64,000 bases of DNA from Polaromonas sp. (GTDB taxonomy: Bacteria; Pseudomonadota; Gammaproteobacteria; Burkholderiales; Burkholderiaceae_C): assembly GCF_012927455.1 (NCBI RefSeq), contig NZ_JABBPE010000015.1, positions 186,001 to 250,000 on the forward strand. The letters run 5' to 3'. Positions 8,755 through 17,358 of this stretch are shown piece after piece. The notes under the pieces are model-generated. The model was not told the origin of the DNA and did not search any database. It saw only the letters and a program-made list of their open reading frames with translations. Made by a program: the position numbers and the translations under genes. Every line of letters starts with the position of its first letter. The stretch's first letter is position 1.

Positions 8755-11289
8755 ATGAAACATTCATTACTGGTTCGTTGGAGCGCAGCTGGCCTGTTGG
8801 CCGCAGCTCTCGCTGGTTGCGGTGGCGGCGGTGGCGGAGGCACAGTTAGTACGGCTCCCGCAGGGACGCCTGCTGCTTCCATCAGTGCCGCCGCTGCAGT
8901 GCCGTCCAACGATACGGCCACCAACACCTCGGCGTCTTTCACGGTTCTGCAAGATGCCGGCATACCAGCCGTCACCATCAACAGCCCGCCGGTGGTGAAT
9001 TTCGCGGTGTTTTCCGATGGCAAGGCTAAAACCGATGTGGTCATTGCCGATGTGCGCTTTGCCATCGCCAAGTTAGTGCCTGGCACCAATGGCAATCCGG
9101 ACCAGTGGGTGAACTACGTCTACAACAAAGAGACGGCGAAAGCTGGTGTTGGCCCGGGTACTCCGCCCACGCCCGTGCTGGCCACGGCCATGCAAGCCGC
9201 CACCGACGGAAAAATGTCGGCGACAGAACTGACGGCCGCCGGGCTGACAGGGCAGTTGTCCTTCAATCCTGATGGCTACTTCAGCTACACCTTCAAAACC
9301 AACATCACAGATCCGACTAAAACCAACAATGTGGTCTTTGAGCCAGGGCTGACCCATCGCATCGCGATGATGCTCAGCTACAAGAACGCAGCCGGTGAAA
9401 CGGTGCTGGTCAACCCTTACTTCGACTTCACCGTCGTGGATGGCAAATCTGTCGCAGTCACCGACCCGGCCAAGACGCGCAAGATGACCGACGTCGCGTC
9501 GTGTAACGGTTGCCACGAAAAACTGGCCCTGCACGGTGGCGGATGGGTTGATACCCAGTGGTGCGTGATGTGCCACAACCCGGGCACCACCGACGCCAAC
9601 AGCGGCAACAACCTCAACCTGGCCACCATGGTCCACAAGATCCACTCGGGCAAGTCGCTCAAGAGCAAGCTCGCTGCGGGTGGTGAGGACTACACGATCT
9701 GGGGCTACAGCAGCAAAAAATACAACTATGCCGAAGTCGGCTTCCCGCAGGATCTGCGCAACTGCACCGTTTGCCACACCGCGGCCAACCCCAAAACACC
9801 TCAGGGTGACAACTGGAAGACTAAGCCCAGCAAGGAAGCCTGCCTGACCTGCCATGCGAACAACGCGGGTTCTGCCTGGGATACCAGCCACAAGGTGTTC
9901 GCTGGCACCTTCGTGGGTGCTGGAGCTGCCGCCAAGGCACTGCCGAACGCGCAGTGTGTCAATTGCCACGTAGGCGCCATTTCTTCAGAACGCGTGCACT
10001 GGAACCAGAACGAAGAGAACTCTGCCAAGTACAAGATGAACATTGAGAGCACCAGTTATGACGCAGGCGCGCGCAAGGTGACGGTCAAATACTTTCTCTC
10101 TGATCCGACCAATGGCAATTCAGCCTATAACCTGGTGACGCCTGACTGTACGTTTACGGGAACTCCCGGTATTTGCATGCCCGCCGGCACCCGCCCGATC
10201 AGCAATACGAAATTCGGCAATCTACGATTCTTTCTTGCTTACCAGAACATGGTTGGTCAGTCAGCTGCTGTCACTGAGTACTCCTCATACAACAACGGGG
10301 GCAGCAATGCCAATGCCTTTGCCCACATGGGGAGCAATGATGGCAGCAACCACTACACAGTAGACATCCCGCTGCCTCCCGATGTTTCGGGCATATCTGT
10401 CGCAGCGGGAACGGCCCGGGTCGTCAGCATTGGCCAGATCAGGGAGCCCAAACTGAAAGTGAAGACGAATGTAGAGCCGCGGCCAGTCGATGATTCCGTG
10501 ACCCCCATTCCGCTCGTCAACGTCGTGGTGCAGCACACATTCAAAGAACTGGCCCTGGCCGGTACCTTGAACCCACGCCGCGTCATCGTTTCCAACGAGA
10601 AATGCAACGTCTGCCATGGTTCGCTGGGAACCACTTCAGGTGCAAACACGCTCCCCGAGGCCTTCCACAGCGGCGCCCGCAATACGGTCGAGGCTTGTGT
10701 TGTTTGCCACGACGCAAATCGGCCTTCGTCGACCGTCATGACCAATGGTCTGGCTTACAACGAGTCTTACCAGTTCAAGAGGCTGATCCACGGCATCCAC
10801 GGCAACACCAAGCGCAGCTACCCATTCACTTATGGCAACAAAGTGGTAGGGGCGTTTAAGAAGGACGGCACGTCGGTGACCACCGGTGGTACCTCGCTTG
10901 CAAGCACCGTAGAGAACTACGCAGCCGAGGTCGCATGGCCGGGCGTTGGCGTTAACTGCAACGCATGCCATGTCAACAACTCGTACAAGCAGGACTTGGG
11001 ACCGCTGGGCGCCGTCGTCCTGAAAGGACCCGTCACCTTGGTGGGTAGTGGGTTCACTGTCGCCGCCGACGCAAACCCGAACAACTGGCTTGTGATCTCG
11101 CCCAAGGCCGCCAGTTGCACCGCTTGTCACGACTCCAGCAAGGCCATGGCCCATGTGACCAGCTTCGGTGGTGCCGCGGTCGGAGACAAAACTCAGGCGC
11201 AGATCGCTGCTCTGCCGCGCGAAACCTGTGAAGACTGCCACGCCAGCGGCGGCTTCAAGGGTGTGGACACGGTCCACGATCAGAAGTAA
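8755..11289 (+). CDS. mtrC: Outer-membrane decaheme cytochrome c lipoprotein, OmcA/MtrC family
   Basis: 844 residues. The signal peptide ends in lipobox LAGC (Cys about residue 22), followed by a Gly run, so it is a surface lipoprotein candidate. Ten CXXCH motifs fall in two groups of five: about residues 250, 270, 337, 363 and 401, then about 617, 648, 736, 788 and 825. Between them is a beta-rich stretch with a CX8C pair (about 464-473). This is the MtrC plan of beta domain, pentaheme, beta domain, pentaheme; the CX8C pair matches the disulfide of domain III. Family members pass electrons from the MtrAB conduit to extracellular Fe(III), Mn(IV), flavins or electrodes. RBS GGAGG at 8744. It is first in the mtr block and followed by an intrinsic terminator. 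Confidence 0.92.
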   Translation: MKHSLLVRWSAAGLLAAALAGCGGGGGGGTVSTAPAGTPAASISAAAAVPSNDTATNTSASFTVLQDAGIPAVTINSPPVVNFAVFSDGKAKTDVVIADVRFAIAKLVPGTNGNPDQWVNYVYNKETAKAGVGPGTPPTPVLATAMQAATDGKMSATELTAAGLTGQLSFNPDGYFSYTFKTNITDPTKTNNVVFEPGLTHRIAMMLSYKNAAGETVLVNPYFDFTVVDGKSVAVTDPAKTRKMTDVASCNGCHEKLALHGGGWVDTQWCVMCHNPGTTDANSGNNLNLATMVHKIHSGKSLKSKLAAGGEDYTIWGYSSKKYNYAEVGFPQDLRNCTVCHTAANPKTPQGDNWKTKPSKEACLTCHANNAGSAWDTSHKVFAGTFVGAGAAAKALPNAQCVNCHVGAISSERVHWNQNEENSAKYKMNIESTSYDAGARKVTVKYFLSDPTNGNSAYNLVTPDCTFTGTPGICMPAGTRPISNTKFGNLRFFLAYQNMVGQSAAVTEYSSYNNGGSNANAFAHMGSNDGSNHYTVDIPLPPDVSGISVAAGTARVVSIGQIREPKLKVKTNVEPRPVDDSVTPIPLVNVVVQHTFKELALAGTLNPRRVIVSNEKCNVCHGSLGTTSGANTLPEAFHSGARNTVEACVVCHDANRPSSTVMTNGLAYNESYQFKRLIHGIHGNTKRSYPFTYGNKVVGAFKKDGTSVTTGGTSLASTVENYAAEVAWPGVGVNCNACHVNNSYKQDLGPLGAVVLKGPVTLVGSGFTVAADANPNNWLVISPKAASCTACHDSSKAMAHVTSFGGAAVGDKTQAQIAALPRETCEDCHASGGFKGVDTVHDQK

Positions 11290-11310
11290 ACACGCCGTGG
11301 TCGCAAGAAC

Positions 11311-11341
11311 GGGAGGGCTGTCACCAGTCCTCCCTTTTTTT
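11311..11341 (+). terminator. Intrinsic terminator between mtrC- and mtrA-type genes
   Basis: GGGAGGGCTG (11311-11320) pairs with CAGTCCTCCC (11325-11334), a 10-bp stem with one G-T pair and a 4-base loop, followed by seven T. It sits 21 bases after the mtrC stop and 60 bases before the mtrA ATG, so it probably limits read-through within the block. Confidence 0.85.
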
Positions 11342-11400
11342 GTGACCGCCATGTCTTCGGCGTTACGCCAGCTATCGGAATTTGTTCAGGAGAGTTTGGG

Positions 11401-12414
11401 ATGCGAATCAAGAGTGCAAAAACAGCAATAGCCGCTGTCGGCCTTTGTCTGCTCGGGCTGGTCGGGTCAGCCTGGGGTGCAGAGCCGGAGCCCAAGACCG
11501 AGCCTGAGCCCAAGGGCGCGGCGTTCTGCATTACCTGCCACGACGACACCGACCTGACGGACATGAGCCGGTCCCAACACGGTTTTGCGGCCGACAAGCG
11601 TGCACCCGACTGCATCAGCTGCCACGGCGCCAGTGAAGCGCATGCACACAAGCCGAAAGATGTCAAAGAGCTGCCCAAGCCGGACTTCACCTTCGGCAAG
11701 ATACGGGGCAAGCTGACCAAGCTGGCGGCCCACGACAGAAACCAGGTCTGCCAGACCTGTCATGACAAGGACGCCAAGCGTGCGCTTTGGGAAGGCAGCC
11801 AGCACCAGACGGCTGATGTTGCTTGCGACTCCTGCCACATCGTGCATGCCAACCGTGACAAGGTCTTGAAGAAGGCCACGCAGGCTGAGTTTTGCTACAC
11901 CTGCCATAAAGAGCAGCGGGCGCAAGCCAGCCGGACTTCGCGTCATCCAATTCCTGAAGGCAAGATGACTTGCTCGGATTGCCACAACGTGCACGGATCG
12001 GCAGGGCCCAAGCTGGCCAAGCGCGACAGCACCAACGCCACCTGCTACACCTGTCACGCTGAAAAACAAGGGCCGTTCGTACGCCAGCATGAACCGGTCG
12101 CCGAAGACTGCGCGATTTGCCACAGCGCGCATGGCAGCACGGTTGCGGGCATGCTCAAGTCGCGCCCACCGATGCTGTGCCAGCAATGCCATACGCCGCA
12201 CGAGGCCGGTGGCGTTGGTGCTGTTGGTGGCCAGCGCGGTGTGTTTGGACCTGCCGCGCCCGGCCAGTCTCAAGCGCTGATCAACCGCACCACGGATGGC
12301 AAGAACGTCATCAATATGTGGCAGGGCCGCAGTTGCATGAATTGCCACACGCAAATTCATGGTTCCAACAACCCGTCGACCAGCAACCCGACGCCACAGC
12401 TCTTGCAGCGTTGA
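11401..12414 (+). CDS. mtrA: Periplasmic decaheme cytochrome c, MtrA/DmsE family
   Basis: 337 residues with a Sec signal peptide ending near residue 26 (VGSAWGA) and a short charged repeat after it. Ten CXXCH motifs (CITCH, CISCH, CQTCH, CDSCH, CYTCH, CSDCH, CYTCH, CAICH, CQQCH, CMNCH) are spread evenly along the chain, as in MtrA, DmsE and PioA. In the family this cytochrome plugs into the MtrB/PioB barrel and carries electrons across the outer membrane. RBS GGAGA about ten bases before ATG 11401. Thirteen bases separate its stop from the porin gene start, so the two are co-transcribed. Confidence 0.93.
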   Translation: MRIKSAKTAIAAVGLCLLGLVGSAWGAEPEPKTEPEPKGAAFCITCHDDTDLTDMSRSQHGFAADKRAPDCISCHGASEAHAHKPKDVKELPKPDFTFGKIRGKLTKLAAHDRNQVCQTCHDKDAKRALWEGSQHQTADVACDSCHIVHANRDKVLKKATQAEFCYTCHKEQRAQASRTSRHPIPEGKMTCSDCHNVHGSAGPKLAKRDSTNATCYTCHAEKQGPFVRQHEPVAEDCAICHSAHGSTVAGMLKSRPPMLCQQCHTPHEAGGVGAVGGQRGVFGPAAPGQSQALINRTTDGKNVINMWQGRSCMNCHTQIHGSNNPSTSNPTPQLLQR

Positions 12415-12427
12415 AACACGGAGAGCC

Positions 12428-14623
12428 ATGATGACCCGTTCCAATTCCTCATTTCGCTTTCACCGCACCGTGCTGGCCCTGGCCGTGTGCGCCCTGTTTG
12501 TGCCGGTGCATGCGCAAACCAAAGTCACCGAAACCACCATCAGCGCCGGCCTAGGCGTGATCGATGGCTCCAAGGCTGACCGCGCCCAGTTCGGCCAGTA
12601 CAACGGCTTGCGCAAGCACAGCGCCTTCGCCACGCTGGACGTGGACTACACGCTGCGCGACGAAGCAACTGCGCGCTGGGTGGATTTTCTGGGCGCCAAT
12701 TTGTTGGGCGACACGCGCGAGATGAACCTTGTTGTGAAGCACCCGGGCGACTGGAAGTTCACGGCCGACTACAACGAACTGGTGCGCTATGACCCCTATA
12801 CGGTCAACACCGGCCTGCTGGGCGCCGGATCGACCACGCCGCAGGTGGTGCTCCTGCCCACCTTGGGAAGCGGCTTTGACTTTGACCTGAAGACCAAGCG
12901 CACTGGCCTGGGCGTCGGCATGACGAAATGGCTTTCGCCGGCGCTTCAGTTTGAAATGGACGTGAAGACAGAGAAAAAAGAGGGCGCTCGTTTGTTCGGC
13001 ATAGGCGCGACCTGCGTGTCAGCGTTTGCGCCCTGTGGCGGCATCGGTGGCGCCAGCACGGGTTGGGCGGCACTCCTGCTGCCAGAGCCGATCAATGCCA
13101 ACCACGTTCAGGTGGAAGCTCGGCTGAGCTATGCCCTCGAGAAACTTCGCGTCAACGTCGGTTATTACGGCTCGATCTACCGCAATGAGAACGCCACCCT
13201 GATTCCCACGATCCCTGGAAGTTTGAATAACCCTGTCGGTTCGCCTTTCACGCTGAACCCCGGCCTGCGGGCGATGCTGAGTCAGCCGGTGGCCCTGGCG
13301 CCGGACAACCAGGCGCATCAGCTTGACGTGGGCGGCAGCTACCGCTTCACCGGAAAAACAACGGGCAACTTCAAGCTGGCGTATACCAAGGCCACGCAAG
13401 ACAACAGTTATGCTGGCGCTGGCCTGGTCGGCGCCCCGGCGGGTCGTGCCAGCCTGGACGGCGAGGCCGTTACGACGCTGGCCAAGTTCGGCGTCACCTC
13501 GCGGCCTATCCCCAAGCTCTCGCTGCTGGCCGACTGGCGCTATGAAAACAAGGACGACAACACGCCGATAGCCGCGTACAACGCGTTGGGCTCACGGACC
13601 TGGACCAACCGGGCGCTCCCCTACAAAAAGACGCATGGCAAGCTGCAGGCGGGCTGGCAGTTTTCAAGCAACTATCGGGGCAGTATTGGCGCCGACTTTG
13701 AAGCCATTGATCGCGGCGTCTTCACGTCATCCGGCGCTATTTTTGGTACTAGTGCGCTGCGCCAGAAAACCCAGGAGACCGGCGTTAACGCAGAACTGCG
13801 CCGCGCCATGTCAGAAGATTTCAGTACGGCCCTCACGCTGTCGAGCAGCCGCCGCGACGGCTCGAACTGGTTAAGGCCCAACGGTGTGGCCGGGGGCGTG
13901 ACCGAAGTCGCCAACCCGAATGATCCGGCCACCGGCTTTTTGTCGTCGTCGATCTTCATGCCCACGCTGGCCGACCGTCAACGCGACAAGGCGAAGCTGT
14001 TTGCTGACTGGCAGCCGAACAAGGACTTGTCGCTTCAGTTCAGTGTGGAAGCTGGCAAAGACAGCTACAGCGCCCCAACATCCTATGGTCTTCAAAAGAC
14101 CGATATGAATCAGTTCAGCGTGGACATGGGGTATGAGTTGTCCTCCAGGTGGGCCTTGAACGCCTTTGCTTCCAGAGGCGTTCAGACGCTCAACCAGTCA
14201 CGCTTTGGCGGTGCGGTGATGGCATTTGAAAACACCAGCCTGAACGCCGGCATTGGCATCACAGGCAAACCCATTAGCAAGCTGGAAGTTGGTGGCAACT
14301 TGTCATATGCGAGCGACAAGAGCATTTACGCCCAGACCCTGGATACCTTCGCGCGTGCTGACAGCGCGGCCCTGCTGGCTGCCACCGGCGGCCTGCCCAA
14401 TGTGGTGTACCGCCAGACCTCGTTGAGCCTGTTTGGCAAGTACGCGTTGAGCAAGCGTTCTGCCGTGCGCATCAATCTGGTTCACCAGCGAGCCAGCGTC
14501 GATGACTGGACCTGGGGCTACAACGGCGTGCCGTTCGCTTACTCGGATGGCACAACCGTGGCGCAGAACGCGACACAAAAGGTCAGCTTCATTGGGGTCA
14601 CGTATATCTACCAGCTGCCTTAG
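12428..14623 (+). CDS. mtrB: Decaheme-associated outer membrane porin, MtrB/PioB family
   Basis: 731 residues from ATG 12428 (tandem ATG-ATG, RBS GGAG). The signal peptide ends at PVHA-Q. The rest is a long alternation of short amphipathic strands with many aromatic and polar residues (for example FQFEMDVKTEK, YRFTGKTTGNFKLAYTKA), ending in a hydrophobic, aromatic strand, as in a large beta barrel. MtrB/PioB proteins sheathe the periplasmic decaheme cytochrome and let it touch the outer lipoprotein. The N-terminal CXXC seen in Shewanella MtrB is absent; the mature cysteines I see form a CX6C pair near residue 195. Barrel sequence is poorly conserved, so the context next to mtrA carries much of the call. 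Confidence 0.88.
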   Translation: MMTRSNSSFRFHRTVLALAVCALFVPVHAQTKVTETTISAGLGVIDGSKADRAQFGQYNGLRKHSAFATLDVDYTLRDEATARWVDFLGANLLGDTREMNLVVKHPGDWKFTADYNELVRYDPYTVNTGLLGAGSTTPQVVLLPTLGSGFDFDLKTKRTGLGVGMTKWLSPALQFEMDVKTEKKEGARLFGIGATCVSAFAPCGGIGGASTGWAALLLPEPINANHVQVEARLSYALEKLRVNVGYYGSIYRNENATLIPTIPGSLNNPVGSPFTLNPGLRAMLSQPVALAPDNQAHQLDVGGSYRFTGKTTGNFKLAYTKATQDNSYAGAGLVGAPAGRASLDGEAVTTLAKFGVTSRPIPKLSLLADWRYENKDDNTPIAAYNALGSRTWTNRALPYKKTHGKLQAGWQFSSNYRGSIGADFEAIDRGVFTSSGAIFGTSALRQKTQETGVNAELRRAMSEDFSTALTLSSSRRDGSNWLRPNGVAGGVTEVANPNDPATGFLSSSIFMPTLADRQRDKAKLFADWQPNKDLSLQFSVEAGKDSYSAPTSYGLQKTDMNQFSVDMGYELSSRWALNAFASRGVQTLNQSRFGGAVMAFENTSLNAGIGITGKPISKLEVGGNLSYASDKSIYAQTLDTFARADSAALLAATGGLPNVVYRQTSLSLFGKYALSKRSAVRINLVHQRASVDDWTWGYNGVPFAYSDGTTVAQNATQKVSFIGVTYIYQLP

Positions 14624-14712
14624 AAATAGCGCTGAGCTTCGGCGGTGTGGAGGCGATTTTGTTGCGCGATTGCATTACTGCAGGCATATATCCACCAATC
14701 GCTTGCGTAAGT

Positions 14713-14754
14713 TTGATATCTGTCAAGAGGTGCAACTGATGTAACTAATAAAAT
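14713..14754 (+). promoter_or_regulatory. FNR/ANR-type activated promoter for the cytochrome c/cbcL-like/frd/rquA block
   Basis: Box TTGAT-ATCT-GTCAA at 14713-14726 and -10-like TAAAAT at 14749-14754, 36 bases from box start, the same spacing as at 8536. The blocks TGCAACTGATGT and AATAAAAT between box and start are also shared with the 8536 promoter. The inferred start is near 14761, giving a leader of about 38 bases. Confidence 0.75.
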
Positions 14755-14798
14755 CGATTTTAGTTACCAAATTTTTATCAATACTTCCAGGACTATCC

Positions 14799-15143
14799 AT
14801 GAAACACCGTCCACTCGCGTTGATTCTCAGCGCTGTCGCGCTTTTCTTTGCCGCTATGACGTCTGCACAGGCCGAGATCGATGTTGACGCCGCAAAGGCA
14901 CTGGCCAAGAAGAATGATTGCTTCAAGTGCCACGCCATCGACAAGACCAAAAAAGGGCCTTCACTTAAGAAGATATCTGACAAATACCGGGGCAAGCCCG
15001 AAGGTCAGGAAAAAGCCATCAAGAACATGACAGCCGGCCAGAAAGTCAAGCTGGAAGACGGCACTGAAGAAGATCACAAGATCATCGACACCAAAGATAT
15101 CAAAGAGCTGAAGAACCTGGCCGACTGGTACTTGTCGCATTGA
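14799..15143 (+). CDS. Periplasmic monoheme cytochrome c (class I, c551/c552-like)
   Basis: 114 residues: signal peptide ending at TSAQA (about residue 24), one heme site CFKCH at about residue 46, a KKGPSLKKI stretch as in small class I cytochromes, and a Lys/Asp/Glu-rich C-terminal half ending in the helix DIKELKNLADWYLSH, typical of c551/c552 folds. A Met axial ligand may be the one in KNMTAG. As the first gene after the FNR-type promoter and beside the membrane cytochrome gene, a shuttle role between the inner-membrane protein and the MtrA-type cytochrome is inferred. Confidence 0.82.
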   Translation: MKHRPLALILSAVALFFAAMTSAQAEIDVDAAKALAKKNDCFKCHAIDKTKKGPSLKKISDKYRGKPEGQEKAIKNMTAGQKVKLEDGTEEDHKIIDTKDIKELKNLADWYLSH

Positions 15144-15193
15144 GTTTTCTTAAACAAGAAGCGGTTTTGTGGGCTGCCTTGCTTCTTTCCCGT

Positions 15194-15213
15194 ACCTGCC
15201 CCTTGAGGCAGGT
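15194..15213 (+). other. Intercistronic hairpin between cytochrome c and cbcL-like genes
   Basis: ACCTGCC/GGCAGGT with a 6-base loop, not followed by a T run. It lies in a 154-base gap and could protect or process the mRNA rather than end it. Confidence 0.35.
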
Positions 15214-15297
15214 CCGCTTTCAAGGGTGTTGTTGCTTCGGGCTTTGTAGGTGGCCTGGCAAAGCGCTGCTGTTACGTTTTTTTGGATACCCCTGATC

Positions 15298-17316
15298 ATG
15301 CGACTCCCGTCGTTTCCTGCACGCGTGCTTCTATCGTGGTTGCTTGCCGCCTTCCTGAGCCCGGTGGCCCTGGCCGCCACCGGTGCTACGCCGGCCCCGG
15401 CGCCTGTCGCCAAGCTGGACAACGTCAGGTGCCAGAGTTGTCATGATGGCAGCAAGGGCAAACTGGAAGGGCCGGGCCCTGAAGACACGAAACGCGCCTT
15501 GAAAAGCGTGGTTTCCGAAGCATTCGGCAAAGGCGTGCACGCCAAGATGCAATGCGTGGCTTGCCACACCGACATCACGGACAACGCTGAAACCGCCAAT
15601 GTCCACCAGAAAAACCCGGCCCAGCCGCTGAACAAGGTGAATTGCGCGGGTTGCCACCAAGGCCTTTTTGACGCGGCCAAAAATGACGGCACGGCCAAAG
15701 ACAAACCACGGTTGGAGGTGGTCGTCAAGAACATCGAAGCCTACAAAAAATCTTTTCATGCGCGACCCAATGCCGACGACAAGAGCAAACCGAATGCCTC
15801 CTGCGACAACTGTCATGACACCCACAGTTTTAACGTACCAGCCAAGGATTCGCCGCAGTACGCGCAGTGGCGCCTGAGTGTTCCAAAAACCTGTAGCGAG
15901 AACTGCCATGAGGAGCAGCTCGAAACCTACGCGGCCTCCGTGCACGGCCAGGAAATCAGCGAGAAACAGAACGTCAAGTCGGCCGTGTGTTCAGATTGCC
16001 ACGGCTCCCATGAGGTGGGCAACTCGTCGGCCATTCCTTTCAAGCTGGGCGTCGCGGAAAACTGCGGCTCTTGCCATGAGGCCAATCTCAAGTCCTACAA
16101 GGCCACCTACCACGGCCAGATCACCACGCTGGGTTATGCCAACACGGCCAAGTGCTTTGACTGCCATGGCAGTCATGAAATACTGGAGGCCAAGGATGCG
16201 CAGTCCAAGGTCCATTCTGACAACCGCATGAAGACTTGCCGCCAGTGCCACAACGGCAAGAAGGAACTCGCTGACGCACCTGTGGGCTTTGCCAGCTTTC
16301 AGCCGCACGGGCATTCGGGAGATTTTGAGCGCTACCCACAAATCTGGGTCGCATGGCAGATCATGCTGCAGTTGCTGGTGGGCACCTTTGCCTTCTTCTG
16401 GCTGCACACGGCGCTGTGGTTTTACCGCGAGTACAAGGAACGCCGGCAGCTGAGCCGCCATCCGCGCATCAAGGCCGAAGCACTGCCCGCCGAACTGCAG
16501 GGCAGGCACGTCAAACGTTTCAGCCTGACCTGGCGCATTGCGCACCTGACTTTCGCCTTGAGCTTGATGATTTTGACGCTCACTGGCATGCCGCTGTTCT
16601 ACCCTGACGCGCCGTGGGCAGCGGGTCTCATGAGGCTTCTGGGTGGCCCCGAAATAGCTGGCAACATCCACCGCGTCAACGCCGTCATTTTTGCCGCTGT
16701 GTTCTTCTGGCATCTGCTTTACATCGCCGTGCGCATTGCACGCGACTGGAAGAACTTCAGGTTCTTCGGCCCGAACTCGCTGATTCCGAACTTGCAGGAC
16801 GGCAAGGACATGCTGGGCATGTTCAAGTGGTTCTTCGGCAAGGGCCAACGCCCGGTGTTTGACCGCTGGACGTATTGGGAAAAGTTTGACTACTGGGCAC
16901 CGTTCTGGGGTGTGACCATCATTGGCGTCAGTGGCCTGATCATGTGGCTGCCCAATGTGTTCGGCGCCTTCCTGCCGGGCTGGGTGTTCAACGTTGCGGC
17001 GATCTTCCACGGCGAAGAAGCCTTCCTGGCGGTGGTCTTCCTGTTCACCGTGCACTTCTTCAACAACCACTTTCGTCCGGATAAATTCCCGCTCGAAGTG
17101 GTGATGTTTACCGGCACCTTCTCGCTGGAAGAATTCAAGCGTGAGCACGCGGTGGAATACCAGCGCCTGGTCGATGCCGGCGAGCTTGAGCAGTATCTGG
17201 TGGCTGCGCCATCTTCAGCCAAGCTAGCCGCTTCCAAAGTGCTGGGCTTTACGCTGATCGCAATGGGCCTGAGTTTGCTGACCCTCGTGGGGATCGGGTT
17301 CTTTACCGGTGGCTGA
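15298..17316 (+). CDS. Fused multiheme cytochrome c / diheme cytochrome b membrane protein, CbcL-like
   Basis: 672 residues from ATG 15298; an upstream in-frame start at 15250 would spoil the signal peptide. After the signal (ending LALAA) the periplasmic half has eight CXXCH sites (CQSCH, CVACH, CAGCH, CDNCH, CSDCH, CGSCH, CFDCH, CRQCH) plus one CSENCH (CX3CH), nine possible c hemes. The second half has about six membrane helices with His residues in WRIAHLTF, NIHRVN, FWHLLY, IFHGEE and TVHFFNNHF, like the FdnI/HydC cytochrome b family. This nonaheme-plus-cytochrome-b design is that of Geobacter CbcL, an inner-membrane quinol oxidase of metal reduction. No cymA/napC-type gene is nearby, so it is the likely quinol-to-periplasm entry for the Mtr conduit. 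Assignment rests on architecture. Confidence 0.82.
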   Translation: MRLPSFPARVLLSWLLAAFLSPVALAATGATPAPAPVAKLDNVRCQSCHDGSKGKLEGPGPEDTKRALKSVVSEAFGKGVHAKMQCVACHTDITDNAETANVHQKNPAQPLNKVNCAGCHQGLFDAAKNDGTAKDKPRLEVVVKNIEAYKKSFHARPNADDKSKPNASCDNCHDTHSFNVPAKDSPQYAQWRLSVPKTCSENCHEEQLETYAASVHGQEISEKQNVKSAVCSDCHGSHEVGNSSAIPFKLGVAENCGSCHEANLKSYKATYHGQITTLGYANTAKCFDCHGSHEILEAKDAQSKVHSDNRMKTCRQCHNGKKELADAPVGFASFQPHGHSGDFERYPQIWVAWQIMLQLLVGTFAFFWLHTALWFYREYKERRQLSRHPRIKAEALPAELQGRHVKRFSLTWRIAHLTFALSLMILTLTGMPLFYPDAPWAAGLMRLLGGPEIAGNIHRVNAVIFAAVFFWHLLYIAVRIARDWKNFRFFGPNSLIPNLQDGKDMLGMFKWFFGKGQRPVFDRWTYWEKFDYWAPFWGVTIIGVSGLIMWLPNVFGAFLPGWVFNVAAIFHGEEAFLAVVFLFTVHFFNNHFRPDKFPLEVVMFTGTFSLEEFKREHAVEYQRLVDAGELEQYLVAAPSSAKLAASKVLGFTLIAMGLSLLTLVGIGFFTGG

Positions 17317-17358
17317 TCATTGCAAGATTGAAGTTAATGCGGTGATGGAAAGGCAATC

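Noticed and set aside
15991..17148. 385-codon minus-strand open frame opposite the CbcL-like gene
   Set aside because: Antisense to heme motifs and membrane helices with no independent coding evidence.
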